Assembly: GCA_035646535.1 (NCBI GenBank)
Contig: DASRPD010000111.1
Location: 1-45,260, forward strand
Source of the DNA: DASRPD01 sp035646535
GTDB lineage: Bacteria > Actinomycetota > Acidimicrobiia > IMCC26256 > JANYLB01
Length of the DNA stretch: 45,260 bases
Direction of reading: 5' to 3'
Position numbers and translations under genes: made by a program. This document shows, piece after piece, positions 31,523 to 39,917 of the stretch. The stretch's first letter is position 1. Every line of letters starts with the position of its first letter. The notes below the pieces were generated by a model. The model was not told the DNA's origin and ran no database searches. It saw nothing but the letters and a program-made list of their open reading frames with translations.

Positions 31523-32554
31523 TGATTCGATCCGTTCCACGCGGCCGTCGGCGTGGTGGGCGAAGCGCGACTCGTCGCGGCCGTGGACCGGATCGTCGGC
31601 GGGCCACGGCCAGCCACCGAACCCGGTGCGGCGGTAGTCGGCGAGCGCCTGCTCGATACCGGCCCGGTCGTTCGACACGAACGGTCCGTACCGAGCGACG
31701 GGCTCGCCGATCGGACGACCCTGGAGCACCAGCAGCTCGACGTCGGTGTCGCCCGCGGTGAGCTCGACCGGCACGTCGGTGCGTACGACCGCCCCGGTGT
31801 CGGGCCCGATCGGATGACCGCCGATGTCGAGGCCCTCACCCACGAAGCCGTACAGCGTGCGGACGGTCTCCGCGCTCCGAGCCGCGGGCAACGTCCACGT
31901 CGCGCCGGCGTCCATGCGGACTGCCCAGATCGCGACGTCCGCCTCCGGTCGCGCCGCCCACGAGCTCGGCGGCGGAGACGGCGGCTCGGCGCCGTCGAGC
32001 GAGCCGGTCACGACCTCGATCTCGACGCGGCGACCCGCGTCGTCGAACACGACGCGGGGGATGTCATGGGACCAGAACATCGTGAAGTACGGGTCGGCCA
32101 TCTTGTCCGCGGCGGGCAGGTTGAGCCAGATCTGGAACAGCTCGACCGGGTTGGGTCCGTCCCGGTCGAGCAGCGGGAACATCTCCGAGTGCACGATCCC
32201 GCTCCCCGTGGTGACCCACTGCACGTCGCCGCGGCCGAACCGGGCCGCCGCGCCGAGCGAATCCGAGTGATCGATGAGCCCACGGCGTACAAAGGTCACC
32301 GTCTCGAAACCACGGTGCGGGTGCTGCGGGAACCCGGGCACGACCTGACCGTGGTACATGCGCCAGCCGTCGAGGCCGGCGAAGTCGGACCCGAGGTCGC
32401 GTCCGTCGAGCGACGCGGCCGGACCGAAGTGCTCGTTGCCGGGCGGGTAGGCATCATCGTGGTGCGCGCAGAAAAGAAATGGGTCGGCCGTCGGCCATTG
32501 GGGGCCGAGCGACACCGTCTGGATCACGGGATCTTCGATCACGGAGTCGGTCAT
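31508..32554 (-). CDS. pirin-family bicupin protein
   Basis: A 348-residue pirin-like bicupin. The N-terminal cupin holds the metal site: HPHRGFETVTFV, DHSDSLGA and GSGIVHSEMF give three His and one Glu for Fe or Ni. The C-terminal cupin is degenerate, as usual. Relatives act as quercetin 2,3-dioxygenases or as redox-sensing partners of other proteins; which applies here is unknown. ATG 32554 begins MTDSVIEDPVIQTVSLGPQWP, where family similarity starts; a 30-codon upstream extension looks like intergenic sequence. No strong ribosome-binding site. It is divergent from the ABC importer genes. Confidence 0.9.
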   Translation of the reverse strand: MTDSVIEDPVIQTVSLGPQWPTADPFLFCAHHDDAYPPGNEHFGPAASLDGRDLGSDFAGLDGWRMYHGQVVPGFPQHPHRGFETVTFVRRGLIDHSDSLGAAARFGRGDVQWVTTGSGIVHSEMFPLLDRDGPNPVELFQIWLNLPAADKMADPYFTMFWSHDIPRVVFDDAGRRVEIEVVTGSLDGAEPPSPPPSSWAARPEADVAIWAVRMDAGATWTLPAARSAETVRTLYGFVGEGLDIGGHPIGPDTGAVVRTDVPVELTAGDTDVELLVLQGRPIGEPVARYGPFVSNDRAGIEQALADYRRTGFGGWPWPADDPVHGRDESRFAHHADGRVERIESTTGG

Positions 32555-32703
32555 CTGTGGGATCAACGTCGCCTGAGGACTGGGAATTCCGGCCTCGAGG
32601 GACACCGCGACCGGGCGGACCCGGTGAGCCGGTGGGGAGCGCACTTGTGCGGGGGGCGAATCGGTTGCACAATTCGCGCCTTGCTTTCGGGGGGAGAGTT
32701 GCG

Positions 32704-34368
32704 ATGACGCAGCGACGCACGGCTTGGCGTTCGGTGCTCGTGTCGGCCGTGGCCCTGATGCTGTTCGCGGCCGCGTGCTCGAGCGGCAGCAGCGGCGACG
32801 GTGGCGCGAACAGCGGCAACGGCGGGGGCGGCGGCTTCCGCTCCGGTGAGCCCCAGCAGGGCGGGACCTTGCGCTACGGCGTCGAAGCCGAGACCAGCGG
32901 CCTCAATCCCACCACGGACCGCTTCGCCGCGGCCGGCTACCTCATGGGCAACGCCGTGTTCGACCGCATCGCCTACCTCGACGAGAACGGTGAGTACTCG
33001 CCCTACCTCGCCGAGTCGATCACCCCGAACGACGATCTCACCGAGTGGACCGTCGTCCTTCGATCGGGAGTGAAGTTCCACGACGGCACGCTCCTCACAT
33101 CGGAGGCACTCAAGCTCACCTTGGAGCTCGCGATCGCGGATCCCCTCGTGGGGCTCGCGATCAAGCCCCTCTTCCGCGCCGAGAACCCGGTCGAGATCGT
33201 CGACGAGCTCACGGCCCGCTACTACATGGCGGAACCGAACGCGCACTTCCCGTTGTACTCGACGAGTCAAGTCGGCTTCATCGCGTCACCGACGTGGCTG
33301 CGCGCCGCGGCCGAGAACCCCGACCTCAACCAGGAGCCCGTCGGCACCGGGCCATTCATCTTCAAGAGCCGCTCGCAGGACTCGAGCACAACCTTCGAGC
33401 GCAACCCCGATTGGTGGAACGGCGACGTGTACCTCGACGAGATCGAGTTCGTCGTCCAGACCGACGCGGCCCGCCGCTATGACCAGCTCGTCGCCGGCGA
33501 GCTCGACGTGATGCACACGAGCGACCCCGCGGTGATCAAGCTGGTGCGGAACGACAGTGATCTCACCAGCGTCGAGGACGACACCGGCGAGGAGGGCTTC
33601 GTGATGATCAACACCGAGGCCACCCCGTTCGACGACCTCCGCGTCCGCCAGGCTCTCGCCTTCGCCACCCCGAAGAAGGACTACCTCGAGCTCATCACCC
33701 AGGGGGTCACCGACCCGGCCGACAGCATGTTCCACCCCGACCTGAAGTGGAACAACCCGAAGGTGAAACAGGAGGCCGACCAGCCCGAGAAGGCGAAGGA
33801 GCTGGCCGAGGAGTACTGCGCCGAGAACCCGCAGAACTGCGAGGGCGACAAGATCAAGATGCAGTTCAAGTACACGGGACCGAGCGTGCAGCAGGATCTC
33901 ATCGCCGACACGTTGATCAACGGTTGGCAGGACGCGTTCGTCATCGAGCGCGACCAGGTGCTCCAAGACGACTACATCACCCAGGTCGCCCTGGGTGACT
34001 ACCAGGTCGTCACGTGGCGGCAATACGGCACCGCGGACCCGGAGGGCGAGTTCGTCTGGCACGACTGCCGGAGCATCTCCCCGGTGCTGTCAATCAACTG
34101 GACCCGCAACTGCAACGAGGAGACCCAACAGCTTCTGGAGGACCAACGCTCCTCGTCCGACGAGGCCGAGCGTATCGACACGTGGCAGCAGATTTCCCAG
34201 AACATCCACGACGACTACATCTACATCTTCTTGAACCACACCGACTGGATGATCGCGGCTCAGCCGTACGTCGGCGGAGGCCTCGACTCCGACTTCCCCG
34301 AGGGCGGATTGAAGACGGCCGCCAGCAACGGGTCGCACTCGGTCTCTCAGATGTGGCTCGACAAGTAA
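32704..34368 (+). CDS. ABC importer solute-binding lipoprotein, family 5 (peptide/opine type)
   Basis: A 554-residue extracytoplasmic binding protein. The signal peptide (MTQRRTAWRSVLVSAVALML) ends in a lipobox FAAAC with Cys25, followed by a Ser/Gly-rich linker (SSGSSGDGGANSGNGGGGG). The mature part has family 5 hallmarks: GGTLRYGVEAETSGLNPTTDRF, WTVVLRSGVKFHDGTLLTSEALK and NPDWWNGDVYLDEIEFVVQTDAARRYDQLVAGELDVM. It should capture oligopeptides or other amphipathic solutes and deliver them to the two permeases encoded immediately downstream. ATG 32704 follows GGGGAGAG. It is the first gene of the importer operon, divergent from pirin. Confidence 0.94.
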   Translation: MTQRRTAWRSVLVSAVALMLFAAACSSGSSGDGGANSGNGGGGGFRSGEPQQGGTLRYGVEAETSGLNPTTDRFAAAGYLMGNAVFDRIAYLDENGEYSPYLAESITPNDDLTEWTVVLRSGVKFHDGTLLTSEALKLTLELAIADPLVGLAIKPLFRAENPVEIVDELTARYYMAEPNAHFPLYSTSQVGFIASPTWLRAAAENPDLNQEPVGTGPFIFKSRSQDSSTTFERNPDWWNGDVYLDEIEFVVQTDAARRYDQLVAGELDVMHTSDPAVIKLVRNDSDLTSVEDDTGEEGFVMINTEATPFDDLRVRQALAFATPKKDYLELITQGVTDPADSMFHPDLKWNNPKVKQEADQPEKAKELAEEYCAENPQNCEGDKIKMQFKYTGPSVQQDLIADTLINGWQDAFVIERDQVLQDDYITQVALGDYQVVTWRQYGTADPEGEFVWHDCRSISPVLSINWTRNCNEETQQLLEDQRSSSDEAERIDTWQQISQNIHDDYIYIFLNHTDWMIAAQPYVGGGLDSDFPEGGLKTAASNGSHSVSQMWLDK

Positions 34369-34374
34369 CTCGCC

Positions 34375-35316
34375 GTGGGCTACGTCCTGCGACGGCTGCC
34401 GCAGCTCGTCCTCGTGCTGTTCGCGGTGACGTTGCTGACGTTCTTGTCGCTCAATCTCCTCGGTGACCCGCTGAAGTCGATCCTCGGCCCGCAGTACGGA
34501 GACAAGGAGCTGCGGGCCCAGGTACGAGAAGACCTCAACCTCGACCAGCCGATCCCCACTCGGTACGTCACGTGGCTCTCCGACGCGGCACACGGAGACC
34601 TCGGTCGGTCGTACAACACCCGCGAGAGCATCAGCAACATCCTCTCGGACCGGATCCCGGTCTCGGCGCTGCTCATGGTCTACGCGCAGGTGCTCGCGCT
34701 CGGGCTCGCGATCCCGATCGCGATCATCGCCGGGTACAAGGCGGACTCGTGGTTCGACCGATCCACGACCACCGCCGCGTTCGGCTTCGTCGCGGTACCC
34801 AGCTTCGCGCTCGGGGTGATCCTCCTGTACTTCTTCGCGGTCCAGAACGACATCTTCCCGTCGCGCTACCTCGACGACTCGTTCGGCGATCAGCTCTACT
34901 CGCTGTTCCTGCCCGCGCTCACCCTGGCGCTGCCCGCGGGAGCCACCTACGCGCGGCTGCTGCGAGCCGACATCATCCGCACCCTCCAGGAGGATTTCAT
35001 CACGACCGCCAAGTCCAAGGGAGTCCGCCCGACCCGCGTCCTCGTGCGCCACGCGCTGCGCCCGTCCAGCTTCTCGCTGCTGACCGTCTTCGGGCTCCAG
35101 GTCGGTGCCCTCCTCGGCGGCGCGCTGGTCATCGAGAACATCTTCTCGATCCCCGGGATGGGCAAGGCGGTGGTCGACGCCATCTTCCGCAAGGACTACC
35201 TCGTCGTGCAGAGCGTCGTGCTCATCGTGGCCACGACATACGTCATCGTGAACTTCATGGTCGACGCGCTGTACAACTTCCTCGACCCGAGGGTCCGTGA
35301 TGCCGCCACCGCCTGA
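34375..35316 (+). CDS. ABC importer permease, DppB/OppB type
   Basis: A 313-residue inner-membrane permease. It opens GYVLRRLPQLVLVLFAVTLLTFLSLNLLGDP, the DppB N-terminus, and shows about six hydrophobic segments. The EAA coupling loop is FITTAKSKGVRPTRVLVRHALRPS, with GGALVIENIFSIPGMGKAVVDAIFRKDYLVVQ after it. It pairs with the DppC-type permease whose start overlaps its end. GTG 34375 is 6 nt after the binding-protein stop. Transport energy must come from ATPases encoded elsewhere. Confidence 0.94.
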   Translation: MGYVLRRLPQLVLVLFAVTLLTFLSLNLLGDPLKSILGPQYGDKELRAQVREDLNLDQPIPTRYVTWLSDAAHGDLGRSYNTRESISNILSDRIPVSALLMVYAQVLALGLAIPIAIIAGYKADSWFDRSTTTAAFGFVAVPSFALGVILLYFFAVQNDIFPSRYLDDSFGDQLYSLFLPALTLALPAGATYARLLRADIIRTLQEDFITTAKSKGVRPTRVLVRHALRPSSFSLLTVFGLQVGALLGGALVIENIFSIPGMGKAVVDAIFRKDYLVVQSVVLIVATTYVIVNFMVDALYNFLDPRVRDAATA

Positions 35317-36235
35317 ACCCGAGCTCCGCGAGCCGCTGCTCATCGGCGACGAGCACGACCCGGACGAACCGCCGCTCCCGGTCCCCGGCTCCGACGAAGC
35401 GTCCGTCGTCACGCGCCGGCGACTCGGCCCGATGTTCTGGATCGCCCTCGGTTGGCTCGCGCTCGTCGTCGCGTTGGCCGTGCTGGCCCCGGTCCTGCCG
35501 ATCGCAGATCCGAACGAGACGCTCGACGGGCCGCGCGCTGGTGGTTTCAGCACCCACAACCTGCTCGGCACCGATGATGGTGGCCGCGACCTGCTCGCCC
35601 GGACGATCTGGGGCTCTCGGGTGTCACTGCTCGTCGGGTTCACCTCGGTCGCGTTCGCGCTCCTGGTCGGCGGGACGATCGGGTTGTACGCGGGCTTCTA
35701 TCGGGGTTGGCTCGAGAAAGCGATGATCGCGACCTTCGACATCGCGCTCGCGTTCCCGGCCGTGGTGCTCGCGCTCCTGCTCATCACGTTCCTCGGGCGA
35801 GAGCTGCAATGGATCCTGCTCGTGCTCGGGATCCTCGCCGTCGCCCCGGTCGGGCGCCTGGCGCGCGCGAACACGTTGGTGTTCTCACAGCGCGAGTTCG
35901 TCGTCGCGGCCCGCGCGCTCGGCGCCAGGTCGAACCGGCTCATCTGGCAGGAGATCTTCCCGAACGTGATCGTGCCCATGACCGGGCTCGCGCTGTTGGG
36001 CATGGCGCTCGCCATCGTCGCCGAAGGGTCGCTCGCCTTCCTCGGTCTCAGCGTCGAGGGCGCCACCACGACGTGGGGGAAGATGATCGTCGCCGGCTCG
36101 TCGGGCACAGCCCTGCGAGAGAACCCGCTCACCGCCTTCGTGCCGATCACCGCGATGTTCCTCACCGTCCTCGCGCTCAACTTCATCGGCGACCGGCTCC
36201 GCGCCCACTTCGAAGTCCGCGAGTCCGCCCTCTAG
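35300..36235 (+). CDS. ABC importer permease, DppC/OppC type
   Basis: A 311-residue permease with a long acidic-proline N-terminal tail (PPPPEPELREPLLIGDEHDPDEPPLP) before the first membrane segment at about 47-65. It has LLGTDDGGRDLLARTIWGSRVSL, the family periplasmic signature, and the EAA loop FVVAARALGARSNRLIWQEIFPN. ATG 35300, preceded by GAGGG, overlaps the DppB-type gene by 17 bp. The usual DppD and DppF ATPase genes do not follow; the next gene is an unrelated flavin enzyme. This leaves the transporter dependent on ATPases from another locus. Confidence 0.93.
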   Translation: MPPPPEPELREPLLIGDEHDPDEPPLPVPGSDEASVVTRRRLGPMFWIALGWLALVVALAVLAPVLPIADPNETLDGPRAGGFSTHNLLGTDDGGRDLLARTIWGSRVSLLVGFTSVAFALLVGGTIGLYAGFYRGWLEKAMIATFDIALAFPAVVLALLLITFLGRELQWILLVLGILAVAPVGRLARANTLVFSQREFVVAARALGARSNRLIWQEIFPNVIVPMTGLALLGMALAIVAEGSLAFLGLSVEGATTTWGKMIVAGSSGTALRENPLTAFVPITAMFLTVLALNFIGDRLRAHFEVRESAL

Positions 36236-36331
36236 CTGTACTCGGCCGGGACGTTGGTGCAGAGACGGGGCTATAGGGTGCCCGAGCGCACCAACGGAGC
36301 GGAGACCGGCGGGAAGCACGAGGTGGCAACG

Positions 36332-37198
36332 ATGCGGCTCGGGATCGTGACACCGGTGGTGACACGCCTGCCGGGCGCGCACGCCCGGTGGGAGGCGAAG
36401 GCGGGCATCGGCGAGATCTCCCACGCCTGCCGGGAGGCCGAACGACTCGGCTACGACTTCGTCACCTGCAGCGAGCACGTCGCAGTTCCCGTCGCGGTGG
36501 CATCCGAGCGCGGCGCGACCTACTGGGATCCGCTCGCCACGCTCGGCGCCGTCGCGGCGGTGACCGACCGGATCCGGCTGGCGACGTTCGTGCTCGTGCT
36601 CCCCTATCACCATCCGCTGGAGATCGCGAAGCGATACGGCACGCTCGACGTCGTCAGCGGTGGTCGGCTCGTGCTCGGCGTCGGAGTCGGGAGCCTCGAG
36701 GCCGAGTTCGAGCTGCTGGACGCACCGTGGGCCGACCGGGGGGCGCAGACCGACGACGCTATCCGCGCGCTGCGGGCCTCACTCGGCGTCGCCGAACCGT
36801 CCTACCGGGGGCCCCACTTCAGCTTTGACGGGATGATCGTCGACCCGTGCGCGGTGCAGGCGTCCGTGCCGATCTGGGTGGGGGGTCGCACCGGCCGCTC
36901 GTTGCACCGGGCCATCACCCTGGCCGACGGGTGGGCGCCGTTCGGACTCGCCGGCGCGGAGCTGAAGACCATGTTGGCCGCGGCGCGCGAGACCGACGCG
37001 TGGGCGACGCGCGACCAGCCCCTCGATGTGATCCTCCAGAACGATCGACCCCTCGACCCCGGTGGTGAGCCCGACCGCGTCCGTGAGCAACTCTCCAAGT
37101 ACGAGGCGCTCGGTGCGACGGCCCTCGCGGCCCGACTCGCCCATCACTCCCTCGAGCACTACTGCCACCAGATGAGCGCGCTCGCCGAGCTGGCATGA
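36332..37198 (+). CDS. LLM-class (F420-dependent or flavin) oxidoreductase
   Basis: A 288-residue luciferase-like TIM-barrel protein. Signature regions are MRLGIVTPVV, EAERLGYDFVTCSEHVAVP, WDPLATLGAVAAVTDRIRLATFVLVLPYHHPLEIAKRYGTLDVVSGGRLVLGVGVGSLEAEFELL and VPIWVGGRTGRSLHRAITLADGWAPFG. Actinobacterial members of this subgroup commonly use F420; steroid- and lipid-linked oxidations are frequent among them, but the substrate is not readable. ATG 36332 is 8 nt after GAGG. A longer frame to 36254 has no family similarity. The last codon overlaps a 35-residue ORF (ATGA). A possible TATAGG -10 lies near 36272. Confidence 0.9.
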   Translation: MRLGIVTPVVTRLPGAHARWEAKAGIGEISHACREAERLGYDFVTCSEHVAVPVAVASERGATYWDPLATLGAVAAVTDRIRLATFVLVLPYHHPLEIAKRYGTLDVVSGGRLVLGVGVGSLEAEFELLDAPWADRGAQTDDAIRALRASLGVAEPSYRGPHFSFDGMIVDPCAVQASVPIWVGGRTGRSLHRAITLADGWAPFGLAGAELKTMLAAARETDAWATRDQPLDVILQNDRPLDPGGEPDRVREQLSKYEALGATALAARLAHHSLEHYCHQMSALAELA

Positions 37199-37302
37199 CC
37201 GACGTGAGCTCGGTCATCGGTCGCGCCGCGCCGGTGCTGTGGGATCGCGCCCGCGCGCTCATCGACGACGCCGTCGCGCGCGGCGACCTCGACCCGGGCT
37301 GA
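37195..37302 (+). CDS. 35-residue ORF coupled to the LLM gene
   Basis: ATG 37195 overlaps the LLM stop (ATGA) and opens a 35-residue helical peptide starting MTDVSSVIGRAAPVLWDRAR, ending DDAVARGDLDPG. Its codon use, with GC-rich third positions, is like that of neighbouring genes. At DNA level it begins with an 8-bp inverted repeat ATGACCGA/TCGGTCAT spaced by 7 nt (37195-37217), which could instead be a terminator-like hairpin for the LLM gene. No family recognised; possibly a small subunit or a gene remnant. Confidence 0.35.
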   Translation: MTDVSSVIGRAAPVLWDRARALIDDAVARGDLDPG

Positions 37303-37320
37303 ACCCGACCGCCGCTTCGC

Positions 37321-37326
37321 TACGAT
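37321..37326 (+). promoter_or_regulatory. -10 box (TACGAT) of leaderless promoter
   Basis: TACGAT, exactly 7 nt, GTG 37334. It sets the start of the fused ETF gene. Confidence 0.55.
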
Positions 37327-37333
37327 CCAGCGC

Positions 37334-39133
37334 GTGGCTCCGCTGCGCATCGCTGCGCTCGTCAAACAGATCCCCGCCTTCGAAGAGATGGCGATCGGCG
37401 CCGACGGCCGACTCGTCCGTGAGGGCCTCGAGCTCGAGATGAACCCGTACTGCCGGCGCGCGGTGTCCCAGGCCGTCGCGCTCGCGGGCGAGCACGGTGG
37501 CGCGGTCACCGTCCTGACGCTCGGTCCGCCGGCGGCCGAGGACACCCTGCGCGAAGCGATCGCGTGGGGTCTGGAACGAGGCGTCGAGATCGACGGGGTC
37601 CTTCTCACCGATCCGGCCTGCGCCGGCTCGGACACGCTCGCCACGGCCCGCGCGGTCGTCGCCGCGCTGAACCGGACCGGACCCTTCGACCTCGTGTTGA
37701 CCGGACGGAACTCGGTCGACGCGGACACCGGTCAGGTCCCACCCGCGATCGCCGAGCTCACCGGGCTGGCCTTCCTCACCGGCGTGCGGAACCTCACGAT
37801 CGACACGAATCGAGTCGTCCACGCGGGCTGCGAGCACGACGACGGGTGGATCGAGGCCGAGGTCCGCCTGCCCGTGGTGCTCTCCGCCGCCGAGCGGCTC
37901 ATCGATCCGTGCAAGGTCGAACCCGCCGGTCGCGCGTCGGTGCCCCTCGAACGACTCCGAACGTTCGATGCCGACGACCTCGGCCCGGGGCCATGGGGCG
38001 CGGCGGCGAGCCGGACCGTCGTCGGCGACATCCGCGTCATCGAGTCGGAACGGCTCGGCGCCCGCACCCCGGATGCCTCGCTGTCGGATCAGGTGGAACG
38101 GGCCGTCGACCTGCTCGTGGCTCGCGGCGCGCTCGACCCAGCCGAGAGCCGCGGCGAGGAGACTGCCGAGGTCCCGGCGTCCTTGGATGACCCCTCCCGC
38201 ATCCTCGCGGTCGTGGTCGAGCCGGACCGTGACGAGATCACCCGCGAGCTGCTCGGCGCCGCGGCAACACTCGGCGGAGCGGTGCACGCCCTCACCACGA
38301 CGCCGTCCGATCCTGATCGGCTCGGCGCCTGGGGTGCGGACGTGATCACCCAGCTACGCGGGGCCACGGTAGAAGAAGACGTCGCCCGGGGAGTGACCGA
38401 GTGGGCACGCGCGCACGCGCCGTGGGCCGTGCTCGCCCCGAGCACCGTGTGGGGCCGCGAGGTCGCGACCCGTTGCGCGGCCGCGCTCGATGCCGGGCTC
38501 GTCGGCGACGCGGTCATGCTCGCGACCGACGGCGATCGGCTCGTCGCGTGGAAGCCCGCATTCGGCGGCGCCCTCATCGCCGCGATCACCGCGACCTCTG
38601 CGGTCCAGCTCGTCACCGTGCGTGCCGGGATGCTCCCGCTGCTGCGCCCACGGACCGCAACCGCACGGCTCGTCGACCTCCGAGTCGAGTCCCACAGCCG
38701 CGTGCGCGTCCTCGCGCGCACCCGTGACGACGACCTCGACGTGCTCGCCGACGCGCGCGCAGTGGTCGGCATCGGACAGGGCGTCGCCCCGGCCGAGTAC
38801 GGCGCCCTCGATCCCCTGCTCGACGCGTTGGGCGCCGAGTTGGCCGCCACCCGCAAGGTCACCGACCAGGGTTGGCTCCCCCGGGCGCGCCAGATCGGCA
38901 TCACCGGCCGCAGCATCGCCCCTCGCCTCTACGTCGCGATCGGGCTCTCCGGGAAGTTCAACCACATGGTCGGCGTGCGTGCCGCCACGACGGTGCTCGC
39001 GATCAACAACCAACCCGACGCGCTGGTGTTCGACGGTGCCGATATCGGCATCATCGGTGACTGGCACGAGGTTGTGCCCCTGCTCGTCGGCGCGATCATG
39101 TCCCGCCACCCCGGTCGGCCGGCCGCGCGCTGA
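37334..39133 (+). CDS. electron-transfer flavoprotein, beta-alpha fusion
   Basis: A 599-residue single-chain ETF. Residues 1-255 are an ETF beta subunit: LRIAALVKQIP, NPYCRRAVSQAVAL and the adenylate/partner-docking ADTGQVPPAIAELTGL. Residues 290-599 are an ETF alpha subunit, ending in the FAD domain RQIGITGRSIAPRLYVAIGLSGKFNHMVGV and VLAINNQPDALVFDGADIGIIGD. The loop that reads GISGAIQH in most ETFs is GLSGKFNH at 537-544, a changed flavin-contact segment. In most bacteria the subunits are separate genes (fixB/fixA or etfA/etfB). It would accept electrons from the five acyl-CoA dehydrogenases here and pass them to a quinone reductase encoded elsewhere. GTG 37334 is leaderless with TACGAT 7 nt upstream. 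Confidence 0.92.
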   Translation: MAPLRIAALVKQIPAFEEMAIGADGRLVREGLELEMNPYCRRAVSQAVALAGEHGGAVTVLTLGPPAAEDTLREAIAWGLERGVEIDGVLLTDPACAGSDTLATARAVVAALNRTGPFDLVLTGRNSVDADTGQVPPAIAELTGLAFLTGVRNLTIDTNRVVHAGCEHDDGWIEAEVRLPVVLSAAERLIDPCKVEPAGRASVPLERLRTFDADDLGPGPWGAAASRTVVGDIRVIESERLGARTPDASLSDQVERAVDLLVARGALDPAESRGEETAEVPASLDDPSRILAVVVEPDRDEITRELLGAAATLGGAVHALTTTPSDPDRLGAWGADVITQLRGATVEEDVARGVTEWARAHAPWAVLAPSTVWGREVATRCAAALDAGLVGDAVMLATDGDRLVAWKPAFGGALIAAITATSAVQLVTVRAGMLPLLRPRTATARLVDLRVESHSRVRVLARTRDDDLDVLADARAVVGIGQGVAPAEYGALDPLLDALGAELAATRKVTDQGWLPRARQIGITGRSIAPRLYVAIGLSGKFNHMVGVRAATTVLAINNQPDALVFDGADIGIIGDWHEVVPLLVGAIMSRHPGRPAAR

Positions 39134-39160
39134 TCATCACGGGTGACCGCTCGATCAGCG
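39128..39160. terminator. hairpin at the end of the ETF gene
   Basis: CGCTGATC and GATCAGCG, 8-bp arms around a 17-nt loop, spanning the ETF stop and lying between it and the convergent DoxX gene. No T-run. The rest of 39134-39212 holds nothing else I can support. Confidence 0.35.
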
Positions 39161-39212
39161 ACAACCGAGCGCCAGGGACCGATCGGAGACGGGAGCACCC
39201 GCAGAAGACCGG

Positions 39213-39728
39213 CTACGCGGTTGCGTCGGGCTTGGTGGGACGCCAGAAGATCGCGAGGAGCACCAGCGCGCCACCGCCGCCGGCCACCACCGCGGTGAGC
39301 AGGCCGCTCCAACCATTCCAGTCGATGTCGAATGCGTCATCGAGCGACCACGTGCCCGCGCCGAGCGCGCCGAGCGCGACCCCGCACATGCACAGGGTCA
39401 TCACGTACTCCCAGCCCTCACCGGGACGGAAGATGAAGAAGCCGTTCTTCATGTGGTTCGTGATCCACGCTACGAGCATCACCCCGACGACCCCGGCCGC
39501 AGCGAGCGGCATGAGGAAGCCGGCGAGGAGCATCGCTCCGGCGCCGAGCTCGGTGAGGCTGGCCAGCCACGCGTGCAGCTTCCCCGGCTTCATCCCGAGG
39601 CTCTCGAACCAGCCCGCCGTCCCGGCGATCTTGCCGCCCCGGAAGATGTGGTTGTAGCCGTGGGCGATCATCACCGCACCGACCGTGACCCGCAGCACGA
39701 GCAACCCCGCGCTCACCCCGTCATCCAT
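39213..39728 (-). CDS. DoxX-family membrane protein
   Basis: A 171-residue integral membrane protein with four predicted helices at about 7-25, 55-75, 78-93 and 140-163. It starts SAGLLVLRVTVGAVMIAHGYNHIFRGGKIAGTAGWFESLGMKPG, the DoxX signature, with GAGAMLLAGFLMPLAAAGVVGVMLVAWITNHMKNGFF after it. Family members are small quinone-linked or thiol-stress-related membrane proteins; SodA-associated membranous oxidoreductase complexes are known in mycobacteria. Its role here is unknown. It is convergent with the ETF gene and divergent from P450. Confidence 0.88.
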   Translation of the reverse strand: MDDGVSAGLLVLRVTVGAVMIAHGYNHIFRGGKIAGTAGWFESLGMKPGKLHAWLASLTELGAGAMLLAGFLMPLAAAGVVGVMLVAWITNHMKNGFFIFRPGEGWEYVMTLCMCGVALGALGAGTWSLDDAFDIDWNGWSGLLTAVVAGGGGALVLLAIFWRPTKPDATA

Positions 39729-39825
39729 CGCCGCCGATCCTCCCCGGCCTCCTGGGCCGAACTCGTCTGGCGGGCTTGGCTACCGACCCCGGCCCACCGA
39801 ACCCGCCGGCCGCTGCCGACACCGG

Positions 39826-39855
39826 TACCGGCACCAGTACCGGCACCAGTACCGG
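39826..39855. repeat. 12-bp tandem repeat, 2.5 copies
   Basis: Unit TACCGGCACCAG at 39826 and 39838, with a partial third copy TACCGG at 39850. It lies between DoxX and the operator of the P450 gene. Too short to be a CRISPR array. Confidence 0.7.
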
Positions 39856-39865
39856 CCGGCGATGC

Positions 39866-39881
39866 CTGACGCTATCGTCAG
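39866..39881. promoter_or_regulatory. palindromic operator, copy 5 (CTGAC-N6-GTCAG), before P450
   Basis: CTGACGCTATCGTCAG, extendable by one base on each side (C...G) to 7-bp arms around a 4-nt centre. The centre contains TATCGT (39873-39878), a possible -10 box. The P450 start is 37 nt downstream with its own ribosome-binding site. Confidence 0.65.
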
Positions 39882-39917
39882 GTCACTGCCACAGCCCGGA
39901 CGTTCCCAGGGGATCCT

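Noticed and set aside
34090..35643. A 517-codon minus-strand open frame across the ABC permease genes
   Set aside because: Antisense of two recognisable permeases; the product is acidic/Arg-rich low-complexity sequence.
39826..39855. Direct repeats as a possible CRISPR array
   Set aside because: Units are 12 bp, contiguous and only 2.5 copies, without spacers; no cas gene is present.
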